From Methylococcaceae bacterium (GTDB taxonomy: Bacteria; Pseudomonadota; Gammaproteobacteria; Methylococcales; Methylomonadaceae): a stretch of DNA of 6,969 nucleotides. Position numbers and translations under genes: made by a program. The stretch's first letter is position 1, and every line of letters begins with the position of its first letter. Positions 1 through 4,740 of the stretch are shown piece by piece. Location: contig WTBX01000055.1 in NCBI GenBank assembly GCA_013138855.1, forward strand, positions 1 through 6,969, given 5' to 3'. The notes beneath the pieces were generated by a model. That model ran no database searches and was not told the origin of the DNA. It saw only the letters and a program-made list of their open reading frames with translations.

Positions 1-700
1 AGTCGATGCTGCACGACTAGATATTCAATTCGGTGAATTATCACAACTCTCTATCATTAGCGTCTTATCCTACAAACCGCAAGCCGAACAACATAATGGT
101 TGGAGCAAAGAACCTGATTTTGGCAACACTTCTTTTTTAGCGAGAGCTTCCACCGTAATTAATGATTTTGAATGGGCTGTTTTAGGAGGGAAAGTTAAAA
201 AAAAATCCCTGGTCGGTATCGACTTTCAAGGCGAGTTATTTGAATGGTTAGGAGTACGTGCAGAAGGACATTATGCTTTTCCTGATGATGCACGCCAAAG
301 TTCTTATCTGGAATTTGCATTAAGTCTGGAGCATCGTTTTGAAAATACCCTAACTGTAAGAGTTGAACAGTTTTATCATGGCTCAGGCGCAGATAAAATC
401 AGCAATTATGTTAGTACACTAAACCAAAGCAACAGCCCTTATTTAGCTCGTTTTTATACCGCTTTAGGTATCAGTTATGAAATCACGCCATTATTAACTG
501 GCAACGCAACCTATTTATATAACGCGGTAGACTCATCATCTCTCGTAGCCTTATATGCAAACTATTCCTTATCAGATGAATCAGAAATCGCTTTAAATTT
601 AAACCTACCTCTTGGTGATAAACCTGATAATTTAAATCTTAATGATGAATTTGGCTTATACCCACGCTCTATCAACCTTGAATATCGGCATTATTTTTAA
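1..700 (+). CDS. Outer-membrane beta-barrel protein, C-terminal part (5'-truncated by window)
   Basis: The frame is open from base 2 to a TAA at 698-700, giving 232 residues without a start, so the N-terminus lies outside the window. The protein consists of many short stretches of alternating polar and hydrophobic residues rich in Tyr, Phe and Leu (for example FEWAVLGGKV, GVRAEGHYAF, SYLEFALSLEHRF, ARFYTALGISYEI), separated by polar turns with Asn, Asp, Gly and Ser. It ends in YRHYF. A terminal Phe closing an amphipathic last strand is the usual recognition signal for the BAM assembly machinery, so this is most likely an outer-membrane barrel or porin. I cannot name the family or a substrate. 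No convincing Rho-independent terminator follows the stop. Confidence is high that it is coding and moderate that it is a barrel. Confidence 0.8.
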   Translation, partial: VDAARLDIQFGELSQLSIISVLSYKPQAEQHNGWSKEPDFGNTSFLARASTVINDFEWAVLGGKVKKKSLVGIDFQGELFEWLGVRAEGHYAFPDDARQSSYLEFALSLEHRFENTLTVRVEQFYHGSGADKISNYVSTLNQSNSPYLARFYTALGISYEITPLLTGNATYLYNAVDSSSLVALYANYSLSDESEIALNLNLPLGDKPDNLNLNDEFGLYPRSINLEYRHYF

Positions 701-781
701 TTAAAACAGCTAGATATGAATGTTGCTATTAAAATAAAGTTTCGACTAAAAATTACTTTTTTATGATAGTCTTCCCAAAAT

Positions 782-805
782 AATCTAAAACTTAAGTCTT
801 AGATT
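782..805. repeat. Imperfect 24-bp palindrome
   Basis: The sequence is centred on CTTAAG; its arms differ at one pair (A789 against C798). It lies about 80 bp downstream of the outer-membrane protein stop. It has no loop and no T-run, so it looks more like a protein-binding site or repeat fragment than a terminator. CTTAAG-centred repeats also occur at 6479-6506. Confidence 0.35.
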
Positions 806-822
806 CACTGATTATCCTTAAC

Positions 823-908
823 TAACTGATGTTACGCAAAAATTGTAAATAGCCAAATAATAAGCAGTAAACATTTTTGTTTTTCACTCCTCTGAGTAAC
901 ATCAGTTA
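823..908. repeat. 86-bp segment bounded by perfect 13-bp inverted repeats
   Basis: TAACTGATGTTAC at 823-835 is the exact reverse complement of GTAACATCAGTTA at 896-908. The 60-bp interior is AT-rich and non-coding. Terminal inverted repeats around a short non-coding core are typical of a MITE or of an insertion-sequence remnant. I do not see an unambiguous target-site duplication, and I cannot assign a parent element. Confidence 0.45.
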
Positions 909-980
909 CACAATACTCATTCCAATAAAAAATTAGAGTAGAAATAGATAAGACTTATGTTCTATTAAAATACTTACCTT

Positions 981-1003
981 ATCCCTGCAAGGAACGCGGG
1001 GAT
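981..1003. repeat. Short GC-rich hairpin beside the dispersed element
   Basis: ATCCCTGC at 981-988 pairs with GCGGGGAT at 996-1003 except for one position, with a 7-nt loop. It lies 4 bp before the partial dispersed repeat at 1008 and may be part of the same insertion debris. No U-run follows, so it is not a standard terminator. Confidence 0.35.
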
Positions 1004-1007
1004 GTAA

Positions 1008-1092
1008 CGGAGCCGCGACTTCTAGTCGCGCACGAGACCTAAAAAACATCTTCAAAATCTATAGTTAGAGCCGCTTAAAATAAGCTGGTTCT
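1008..1092 (-). repeat. Partial copy (half) of the 131-bp inverted-repeat element
   Basis: This 85-bp stretch matches, with scattered mismatches, the reverse complement of the right part of the element at 6599-6729. It begins with the same roughly 28-bp end (CGGAG..GCGACTT..AGTCGCGCACGA), continues through the shared internal block GACCTAAAAA..CATCTTCAAAATCTATA, and loses similarity after about 1092. The opposite terminal repeat is absent, so this copy is truncated. The end contains its own small palindrome (GCGACTTCTAGTCGC). Confidence 0.7.
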
Positions 1093-1317
1093 AAACATTG
1101 TAGCCCCTCATTTTTTTGTAATCGGATTGATACCTTCACGATAGATTCGCAATTTTTATAAATTTCTTACCCTTCATCTATTGCCATTACTGACACAATT
1201 TACTACCTGTCTTTATCATTGAAAATTTGCATATGATTTTTATGATTGTCAGAATAATATTGCATTGTAGTGACTGAATTTGTTGTTAGACTGTTTGTCT
1301 TCTTAGATAAAGTTTAA

Positions 1318-1409
1318 GATGTTTTTTGGTAATACGGTAGCGACAATAACCGTGATTGCTTTTGTTGCTTTTGTGGGTTTTGTTTTTAGTGATGGTATGT
1401 CTGATTTAG
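1318..1409 (+). repeat. Direct repeat A, copy 1 (upstream of the VapBC-like pair)
   Basis: This repeat is homologous to 2129-2210. In the core, 50 nt of the right copy (2161-2210) match the left copy with two substitutions, plus a 9-bp tandem duplication present only on the left. The first 35 bp are more diverged. The two copies flank the VapBC-like pair in direct orientation, so recombination between them would delete it. Confidence 0.75.
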
Positions 1410-1420
1410 GATATATTTAA
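1319..1420 (+). CDS. Possible 33-aa hydrophobic small protein (copy 1 of a duplicated leader)
   Basis: An ATG at 1319 opens a 33-codon frame ending in TAA at 1418-1420. Its middle, TVIAFVAFVGFVF, could form one membrane-spanning segment, followed by a polar end (SDGMSDLGYI). The upstream sequence has no good Shine-Dalgarno motif. The same DNA recurs at 2129-2210, again just before an antitoxin gene, and there too it is open from an ATG. The left copy carries a 9-bp tandem duplication (GCTTTTGTT/GCTTTTGTG) that keeps the frame. It could be a real small membrane peptide, a decayed gene, or simply duplicated promoter-leader DNA. No known family is recognised. Confidence 0.3.
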   Translation: MFFGNTVATITVIAFVAFVGFVFSDGMSDLGYI

Positions 1421-1463
1421 AGCGTAAAAAAATTAATCAATATAATGAAAAAGGAAACAGGTG

Positions 1464-1757
1464 ATGCAAGATATTAATGTGAGATTGCAGGATTCTCAGT
1501 TAGAGCAAGCGGTGTTGCGTTTAGCAAAACAACAACATCAAAATTTACAGGAATTTGTTATTTCTGCCTTGAGTTATTACATTGAAGAGAAAGAGAAGCC
1601 GATGGCGATAACAGTGCAAAATCTTGATCCTTTTCAACATTCAAAAGCCGTTACTGAGAGTTTTCAAAAGCCAGAAGGTTTGGCTTTTTCAGATATAGAG
1701 GAGAGTGTTGCTTTTGCTAAAAACTTAAGGCAGCAAGCGTGGCAGCGTAATGAGTAA
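1464..1757 (+). CDS. VapB-like ribbon-helix-helix antitoxin
   Basis: This is the 97-residue putative antitoxin of a type II TA pair. The N-terminal 45 residues fit a ribbon-helix-helix DNA-binding fold: a short strand INVRL (4-8), helix DSQLEQAVLRLAKQQ, then helix NLQEFVISALSYYIEE. The C-terminal half is charged and ends in a helix (FAKNLRQQAWQR), where such antitoxins usually bind the toxin. I prefer ATG 1464 over GTG 1461 because AAGGAA at 1451-1456 lies 7 nt before the ATG but only 4 nt before the GTG. The gene overlaps the toxin gene by 8 nt, implying co-translation. RHH antitoxins normally repress their own operon, which is inferred here. The family assignment rests on pattern and context. 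Confidence 0.8.
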   Translation: MQDINVRLQDSQLEQAVLRLAKQQHQNLQEFVISALSYYIEEKEKPMAITVQNLDPFQHSKAVTESFQKPEGLAFSDIEESVAFAKNLRQQAWQRNE

Positions 1758-2130
1758 AGCTATTATTTGTGATACTTGTATTTTGATTGATTTTGTTAAT
1801 GGACGTAGCAGTCAGATTACAGAGTTACACGCTGATAATATTCAGGTTTTTATTAATCCTGTGATTGAGTTGGAATTGCTTCAAGGGGCGCGTAATAAAA
1901 TAGAAATGCGGCAGATTGAAAAGACATTAGCCATGTTTCGTTTGTTGGATATGCCTGCTGAGGTTTTTGATTTAGCACGGCAATTGATAAAAATATACGC
2001 GCTTTCTCATAGTTTGCGTTTAGCGGATGCACTTATTGCGGCGACGGCATTGGTTTATGATTTGGGTTTGTTGACTTATAACTTGAAAGATTTCCGTTTT
2101 ATTCCTGAATTAAGATTGTATTCGGAGTGA
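1750..2130 (+). CDS. vapC: PIN-domain toxin, VapC family ribonuclease
   Basis: This 126-residue protein has the usual size and architecture of VapC toxins, Mg-dependent ribonucleases that cut tRNA or rRNA and arrest translation. The acidic pocket is visible: D8 in the opening strand IICDTCILIDF, E42 in ELLQG, and D93 in LADALIAATA. The C-terminal segment LLTYNLKDFRFIPELRL (about 107-123) matches the normal PIN ending, with N111 and D114 near the fourth acidic position. The ATG at 1750 lies inside the antitoxin gene (8-nt overlap) and has no strong Shine-Dalgarno motif, so translational coupling is likely. All key residues are intact, so it should be active unless neutralised. Its TGA (2128-2130) shares one base with the ATG of the next small frame. 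Confidence 0.9.
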   Translation: MSKAIICDTCILIDFVNGRSSQITELHADNIQVFINPVIELELLQGARNKIEMRQIEKTLAMFRLLDMPAEVFDLARQLIKIYALSHSLRLADALIAATALVYDLGLLTYNLKDFRFIPELRLYSE

Positions 2131-2210
2131 TGTTTTGGGTTTTACGGCTGCGGCAAAAAACCGTGATTGCTTTTGTGGGTTTTGTTTTTAATGATGGTAT
2201 GTTTGATTTA
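2129..2210 (+). repeat. Direct repeat A, copy 2 (upstream of the decayed TA unit)
   Basis: This is the partner of 1318-1409. It starts at the very end of vapC and runs into the leader of the next antitoxin gene. It lacks the 9-bp tandem duplication of copy 1. Weak similarity may continue past 2210 (TTTAGAACAGCTTAAAGAG against TTTAGGATATATTTAAAGCG). Confidence 0.75.
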
Positions 2211-2267
2211 GAACAGCTTAAAGAGTTTGAGAATAAAAGAAGGGAAGAGGAAGCAACAAAATATTGA
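2130..2267 (+). CDS. Possible 45-aa small protein (copy 2 of the duplicated leader)
   Basis: An ATG at 2130 overlaps the vapC TGA by one base (TGATG) and opens 45 codons to a TGA at 2265-2267. The hydrophobic core KTVIAFVGFVFNDGMFDL resembles copy 1, followed by a charged tail (KEFENKRREEE) that copy 1 lacks. Relative to copy 1 the first 10 codons are read in a shifted frame because of small compensating length changes. The charged tail overlaps the Shine-Dalgarno region of the following antitoxin remnant (GGGAAGAGG, 2242-2250). It may be an authentic small gene or chance reading of duplicated leader DNA. Confidence 0.25.
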   Translation: MFWVLRLRQKTVIAFVGFVFNDGMFDLEQLKEFENKRREEEATKY

Positions 2268-2476
2268 ACGTTTGACGACAGAGTTAATTGGTTTGCCGAA
2301 AAGAGAGCGTTTGGAAATTGTGCTTTTTTTTGGATAACCATTCTGTTAATTCTAATGATGTTGATTCGGTTTGGGACGAAGAAATTTCAGCAAGAGTGTG
2401 TACTGTTGATGAGGGTACGGCTATCGGTGTTGATTATGATGAAGTGATGGGCGATCTTGAGAGGCGTTTTGCATGA
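2263..2476 (+). pseudogene. Frameshifted addiction-module antitoxin (PF09720-like)
   Basis: Two frames together encode a typical short antitoxin of the 'putative addiction module component' family. The first part, ERLTTELIGLPKRERLEIVLF, runs from about 2266 to the 8-T run at 2324-2331. The second, LDNHSV..VDSVWDEEISARV..DEGTAIGVDYDEVMGDLERRF, ends at TGA 2474-2476. Family features are the LPxxERLE helix, the W-x-E-E-I-x-x-R block and the D-x-G then D-E-V ending. With one T fewer in the run, both parts join in a single frame. No ATG or GTG suits the N-terminus (ATT at 2263 or TTG at 2272 are the only options), although a GGGAAGAGG sits upstream. It is a pseudogene, a slippage-dependent gene or a sequencing error at the homopolymer. 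Confidence 0.75.
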
Positions 2477-2514
2477 TGAGGAAGGTCTTTTTACAGCAGG
2501 CGGTTGACATTTAG
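2473..2514 (+). pseudogene. Remnant of a partner toxin gene (likely ParE/RelE type)
   Basis: The ATG at 2473 overlaps the antitoxin TGA (ATGA), the standard arrangement for a co-translated antitoxin-toxin pair. Only 13 codons follow (MMRKVFLQQAVDI) before TAG at 2512-2514, and no continuation with toxin character is visible in any frame downstream. The short N-terminus and its position after a PF09720-like antitoxin suggest a ParE/RelE-superfamily toxin lost by deletion. The assignment is inferred mainly from context. Confidence 0.5.
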
Positions 2515-2736
2515 CGGAGGTCTGAAAACGGCATAATGCTTGGAATAATATTTAAGTTTAGCTGGAATTATTATCAATAACTTAATTTAAATGTTTCACG
2601 TGAAACATTTTTTATTAGTGAGTGTTTAAGAGGCTTTAGGGAGCGAAAAATAAATAATCTACCCATTATAAGTTTTATAACCATGAAGATCATGACGGTT
2701 TTTCTCCATGTTCTTCATGCCCTTCATGGTAGATTA
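2515..2736. other. Gene-free gap around parS
   Basis: No credible gene is seen. From 2515 the sequence carries the tail of the decayed TA unit, then the parS palindrome (2592-2607), then an inverted-repeat structure (2653-2738) that abuts the stop codon of the pseudogene on the other strand. Confidence 0.5.
2592..2607. promoter_or_regulatory. parS: parS centromere site (ParB binding site)
   Basis: TGTTTCACGTGAAACA is an exact 16-bp palindrome identical to the consensus parS bound by chromosomal ParB (Spo0J) proteins across most bacteria. The symmetry extends to 22 bp (2589-2610). A specific 16-mer is very unlikely by chance in a window of this size. In known genomes parS sites cluster near the replication origin, where ParB loads with bound CTP and spreads to form the partition complex. 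It lies in a gene-free stretch between the decayed TA unit and the nuclease-like pseudogene. No parA or parB gene is present in this window. Confidence 0.85.
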
Positions 2737-2738
2737 TT
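2653..2738. repeat. Interrupted inverted repeat with nested CATGAAG hairpins
   Basis: AATAATCTACC (2653-2663) pairs exactly with GGTAGATTATT (2728-2738), and ACCATGAAG (2680-2688) pairs exactly with CTTCATGGT (2722-2730). The right arm is continuous, whereas the left arm is split by about 16 nt, as if a 17-bp inverted repeat had been interrupted. A further internal pair, CATGAAGATCATG with CATGTTCTTCATG (one mismatch), closes over GGTTTTTCTC. It may be a dispersed palindromic repeat, and it could act as a transcription end for the minus-strand gene whose stop lies at its edge. Confidence 0.5.
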
Positions 2739-3460
2739 AATTTCTGAGTCCCTTATTAACCATCTTCAACAAAATCGCCAAAATCTTACCAATATCATTA
2801 ATGTAATAAGACACTGCATCAATATGAACTTTGTTGTTTTCAAGCCGAATAAACTTCCATTCATCGCCAGTCGTCACAACACCATATAAACACGCTAACG
2901 GCGTATTTTCCTACTCATTAAAAAGCTGTGCGGCATACATTTCCGCGATACATTGCCCTATCCCAGAAACAATGTTTTCATTTTTTGCTTCTACAATCGT
3001 AATCACAGGTGATTCTAAATAAAGCTGCTCGGTGGTGCTGCCGATAATATAATCACAATAACCATTCAAACCTTTATCTTTATCAACGGTAAAATCAATC
3101 CCTGAAAACAAACTGATTGTAAGTATTCACCTCCCCCTTTGGAAAAGGGGGATTGAGGGGGATTTATTTAATAAAATCTCCCCTAACCCCTCTTTTTTTA
3201 AGAGGGGGGGCTGAACACTTACAACTGATTGTGTTATTCGTAAGCTCTTTTACTTCCAACAATATATTGATAATTACCAATTCAGAACGCGCTTTTTCCG
3301 TGTTAATCGCCAGAGCTAACGGCAGGTTACGGCGTAAAGTTTGCGTTAAATAATCACTAACAGCTATTGCATCTATATCAGTGAATAACGCGGCATCTTC
3401 AATGAATTTTAACTTTAATTCAGACTTTACTTTTTTTAGGGTGAAATCACTATAAGACAT
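2737..3460 (-). pseudogene. PD-(D/E)XK nuclease-like conserved gene, disrupted by a MITE and an amber codon
   Basis: The gene starts at ATG 3458-3460 (GAGAG about 7 nt upstream) and reads MSYSDFTLKKVKSELKLKF.. for 79 codons to NNTIS. There a 104-bp element (3119-3222) interrupts it. After excision the frame continues directly as LFSGIDFTVDKDKGLNGYCD.., through VEAKNENI..GQCIAEMYAAQLFNE, to an in-frame TAG at 2911-2913. Beyond that, 57 more codons (ENTPLACLYGVVTTGDEWKF.., ending KGLRN) reach TAA at 2737-2739. The reconstruction is about 203 residues. D99, E120 and K122 (CDY..VEAK) resemble a PD-(D/E)XK nuclease site; this is inferred from the motif only. I recall uncharacterised homologues in cyanobacteria and Beggiatoa-like bacteria. 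Two independent lesions make the gene inactive, although the fragments remain readable and the decay looks recent. Confidence 0.85.
3119..3222. mobile_element. 104-bp MITE inserted in the nuclease-like gene
   Basis: The ends are GTAAGTATTCA (3119-3129) and TGAACACTTAC (3212-3222), inverted repeats with one mismatch. AACTGATT is duplicated on both sides (3111-3118 and 3223-3230), an 8-bp target-site duplication; the next two bases (GT) also match, so 10 bp cannot be excluded. The interior holds two C/G-rich hairpins (CCCCCTTTGGAAAAGGGGG, and CCCCTCTTTTTTTAAGAGGGG split around a T/A loop) and has no coding capacity. A non-autonomous element moved by a transposase encoded elsewhere is the natural reading. 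Parent family not assigned. Confidence 0.88.
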
Positions 3461-3517
3461 ATTCTGCTCTCTGTTTGTTAATGTTGGTACGTTGCATCAA
3501 AAGAAATTAAAAGTCAG

Positions 3518-3670
3518 TTGGCTAATAACAGAAGAAAAACAATCAACATCGACTATGAAGAACTCAAAGACTTAGTTGGTTATTTAGCATTGGAATGTAA
3601 TCATTGTAAAAATAAAAAATTAGCACATGAACTGAATGAATTATGCGACAAATTAGAATTTGAACTGTAG
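3518..3670 (+). CDS. Possible 50-aa CxxC small protein
   Basis: A frame from TTG 3518 to TAG 3668-3670 encodes 50 residues with convincing composition: a basic start (ANNRRKT), then INIDYEELKDLVGYLALE, a CNHC motif (C27-C30), KNKKLAHELNELCDKLEFEL. Two amphipathic helices separated by a CxxC turn could bind a metal or form a small helical hairpin. The frame stays open back to 3482, so the start is uncertain; no ATG is available and the Shine-Dalgarno motif is weak (AAAGAAA about 3499-3505). It is divergent from the nuclease-like pseudogene and converges on the 108-aa gene 17 bp away. It may be a short gene with a non-ATG start or a 5'-truncated remnant. No family is recognised. Confidence 0.45.
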   Translation: MANNRRKTINIDYEELKDLVGYLALECNHCKNKKLAHELNELCDKLEFEL

Positions 3671-3687
3671 ACTATCTTCAAACGTTT

Positions 3688-4014
3688 CTACCCTTTCCCA
3701 TTAAGCCCAAGCTCATCTACTTCTTCGATATCAAAGGAAACATGCTGCTTAATATCTTTAAATCTAATATTTATTTGTTCCAATTCACGTTTGATTAAAC
3801 CAACAATAAACTGATCGTTCCCTTGTTGCTGTGCTTGCTTCAGTCCAGCTCTGCTATCAAAAATACAAATAACGGATAAACTTTCTGGAAACTGATTGTA
3901 ATTAACCAAATGAGTAAGCCACTGGAACTCTGTTACTTGGTCTTTTGCCATTTCACAGGCTTTAGTTAACGCCTGACAAATTTGCTTGTCTATTTTTTTG
4001 TCCGTTTTCTTCAT
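3688..4014 (-). CDS. Conserved 108-aa hypothetical protein downstream of arfB
   Basis: The protein is a single soluble domain: a basic N-terminus (MKKTDKKIDKQICQALTKAC), the block EFQWLTHLVNYNQFPESLSV (29-48), a hydrophobic strand VICIFDS (48-54), and a helical C-terminal half containing LIKRELEQINIRFKDIKQHVSFD. I recall similar proteins beside yaeJ/arfB in marine gammaproteobacteria, sometimes labelled 'Fis family transcriptional regulator'. I see no Fis-type helix-turn-helix to support that name. The start ATG is at 4012-4014, with AAGAG upstream, and the gene begins 34 bp after the arfB stop on the same strand. Co-transcription with arfB is likely. Function unknown; a translation-related role is only suggested by context. 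Confidence 0.8.
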   Translation of the reverse strand: MKKTDKKIDKQICQALTKACEMAKDQVTEFQWLTHLVNYNQFPESLSVICIFDSRAGLKQAQQQGNDQFIVGLIKRELEQINIRFKDIKQHVSFDIEEVDELGLNGKG

Positions 4015-4048
4015 GGTTTACTCTTAATCTATTACTTTATACTGGGTA

Positions 4049-4462
4049 TTAGTCCAACACTTTACCTCGCAAGGCTTTAGTTCGGCTTCGTTTTGTCTTA
4101 CTATCCATCCGTCTTTTCTGAGAACCCCGCGTAGGCTTGGTCGGTCGCCTTACTTTTTGCACGACGATTACTTGTTTAATAATCTCTACCAAGCGTTCAA
4201 ATACATCTGCTCTGTTTTTTTCCTGAGTGCGATATTTTTGAGCTTTAATAATGATAACGCCTTCTTTGGTGATACGTTTATCACGCAAATTTAAAAGCCG
4301 TTGTTTATAAAAATCAGGTAATGATGAGGCGTTGATATCAAAGCGTAGGTGAATAGCTGATGAGACTTTATTGACATTCTGTCCGCCAGAGCCCTGCGCG
4401 CGAATCGCTGAAATTTCAATTTCATTATCTGGGATAGAAACATTGTTAGAAATTTTTAGCAC
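4049..4462 (-). CDS. arfB: Alternative ribosome-rescue factor ArfB (peptidyl-tRNA hydrolase)
   Basis: This 137-residue protein matches YaeJ/ArfB, which hydrolyses peptidyl-tRNA on ribosomes stalled at the end of a broken mRNA. The catalytic GGQ is at 26-28 in RAQGSGGQNVNKVSSAIHLR, the class I release-factor signature. The body is a single compact domain (about 1-100). The basic tail (about 104-135: KVRRPTKPTRGSQKRR, then KTKRSRTKALRGK) is the part that in ArfB enters the empty mRNA channel. It is much shorter than RF1 or RF2, which supports ArfB over a release factor. The start is GTG (4460-4462), preceded on the minus strand by GGAAA about 8 nt away. The 108-aa gene follows 34 bp downstream. 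All key elements appear intact. Confidence 0.95.
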   Translation of the reverse strand: MLKISNNVSIPDNEIEISAIRAQGSGGQNVNKVSSAIHLRFDINASSLPDFYKQRLLNLRDKRITKEGVIIIKAQKYRTQEKNRADVFERLVEIIKQVIVVQKVRRPTKPTRGSQKRRMDSKTKRSRTKALRGKVLD

Positions 4463-4538
4463 TGTTATTTTCCAATAGCATTCTGTATTAATATTGCTTT
4501 AGCTAAAAAACTGTTATTTTATTAGGATTTATCGCAAA

Positions 4539-4643
4539 ATGACTCAAGCAATGGTATTCAATCACATCACCGCCCCTTTACAAGATTTATTAAAAAAAGA
4601 AGCTAAATTATTAGGGCTCTTTTTCTCTTGGCATAGAATATAG
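4539..4643 (+). CDS. Possible 34-aa ORF or truncated gene start
   Basis: An ATG at 4539, with AGGA 11 nt upstream, opens 34 codons (MTQAMVFNHITAPLQDLLKK.., ending FFSWHRI) to TAG at 4641-4643. The first 26 residues look like a natural N-terminus, while the last few change character, as if a longer gene were cut near 4610. It lies in the 278-bp gap between the arfB and HAD genes, antisense to both. No family is recognised and chance is a real possibility. Confidence 0.2.
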   Translation: MTQAMVFNHITAPLQDLLKKEAKLLGLFFSWHRI

Positions 4644-4740
4644 GCTATGAAAATCAAGAGAAGACTGCCAGTTTCCTATAGCTAAAATTTCTGCTCCACG
4701 AAAGATACTAAAGAGGCTTATATCCAGTTCTCCAAAAATA

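Larger units (their letters stand above)
701..1318. other. Gene-free interval with repeats and palindromes
   Basis: I find no credible gene in these 618 bases on either strand. The interval holds an imperfect 24-bp palindrome at 782-805, a 13-bp inverted repeat at 823-835/896-908, a short hairpin at 981-1003, and a partial copy of the dispersed element (1008-1092). From 1093 to 1318 I see only AT-rich sequence without a convincing promoter or structure. The array of small repeats marks it as an accessory or insertion-prone interval. Confidence 0.6.

Noticed and set aside
1441..1446. TATAAT as the -10 box of the VapBC-like operon
   Set aside because: It is only 18 bp before the ATG and 5 bp before the ribosome-binding site, and no -35 motif lies at the right distance.
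2099..2341. 80-aa minus-strand frame across the vapC end and second leader
   Set aside because: It lies antisense to the better-supported TA unit and has low-complexity Ser/Leu composition.
2589..2615. The parS palindrome followed by a T-run read as a Rho-independent terminator
   Set aside because: The palindrome has no loop and is AT-rich at its base. The exact match to the parS consensus explains its symmetry better.
2683..3022. Plus-strand frames of 63-68 aa over the nuclease-like pseudogene
   Set aside because: They are antisense to a clearly protein-like minus-strand reading and show no motif of their own.
3119..3222. Hairpins in the MITE read as a transcription terminator or CRISPR-like repeat
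   Set aside because: The terminal inverted repeats, target duplication and exact restoration of the reading frame identify an inserted element. No spaced repeat array occurs anywhere in the window.
3153..3353. 66-aa plus-strand frame starting in the MITE
   Set aside because: It is made of MITE hairpin sequence plus antisense of the disrupted gene.
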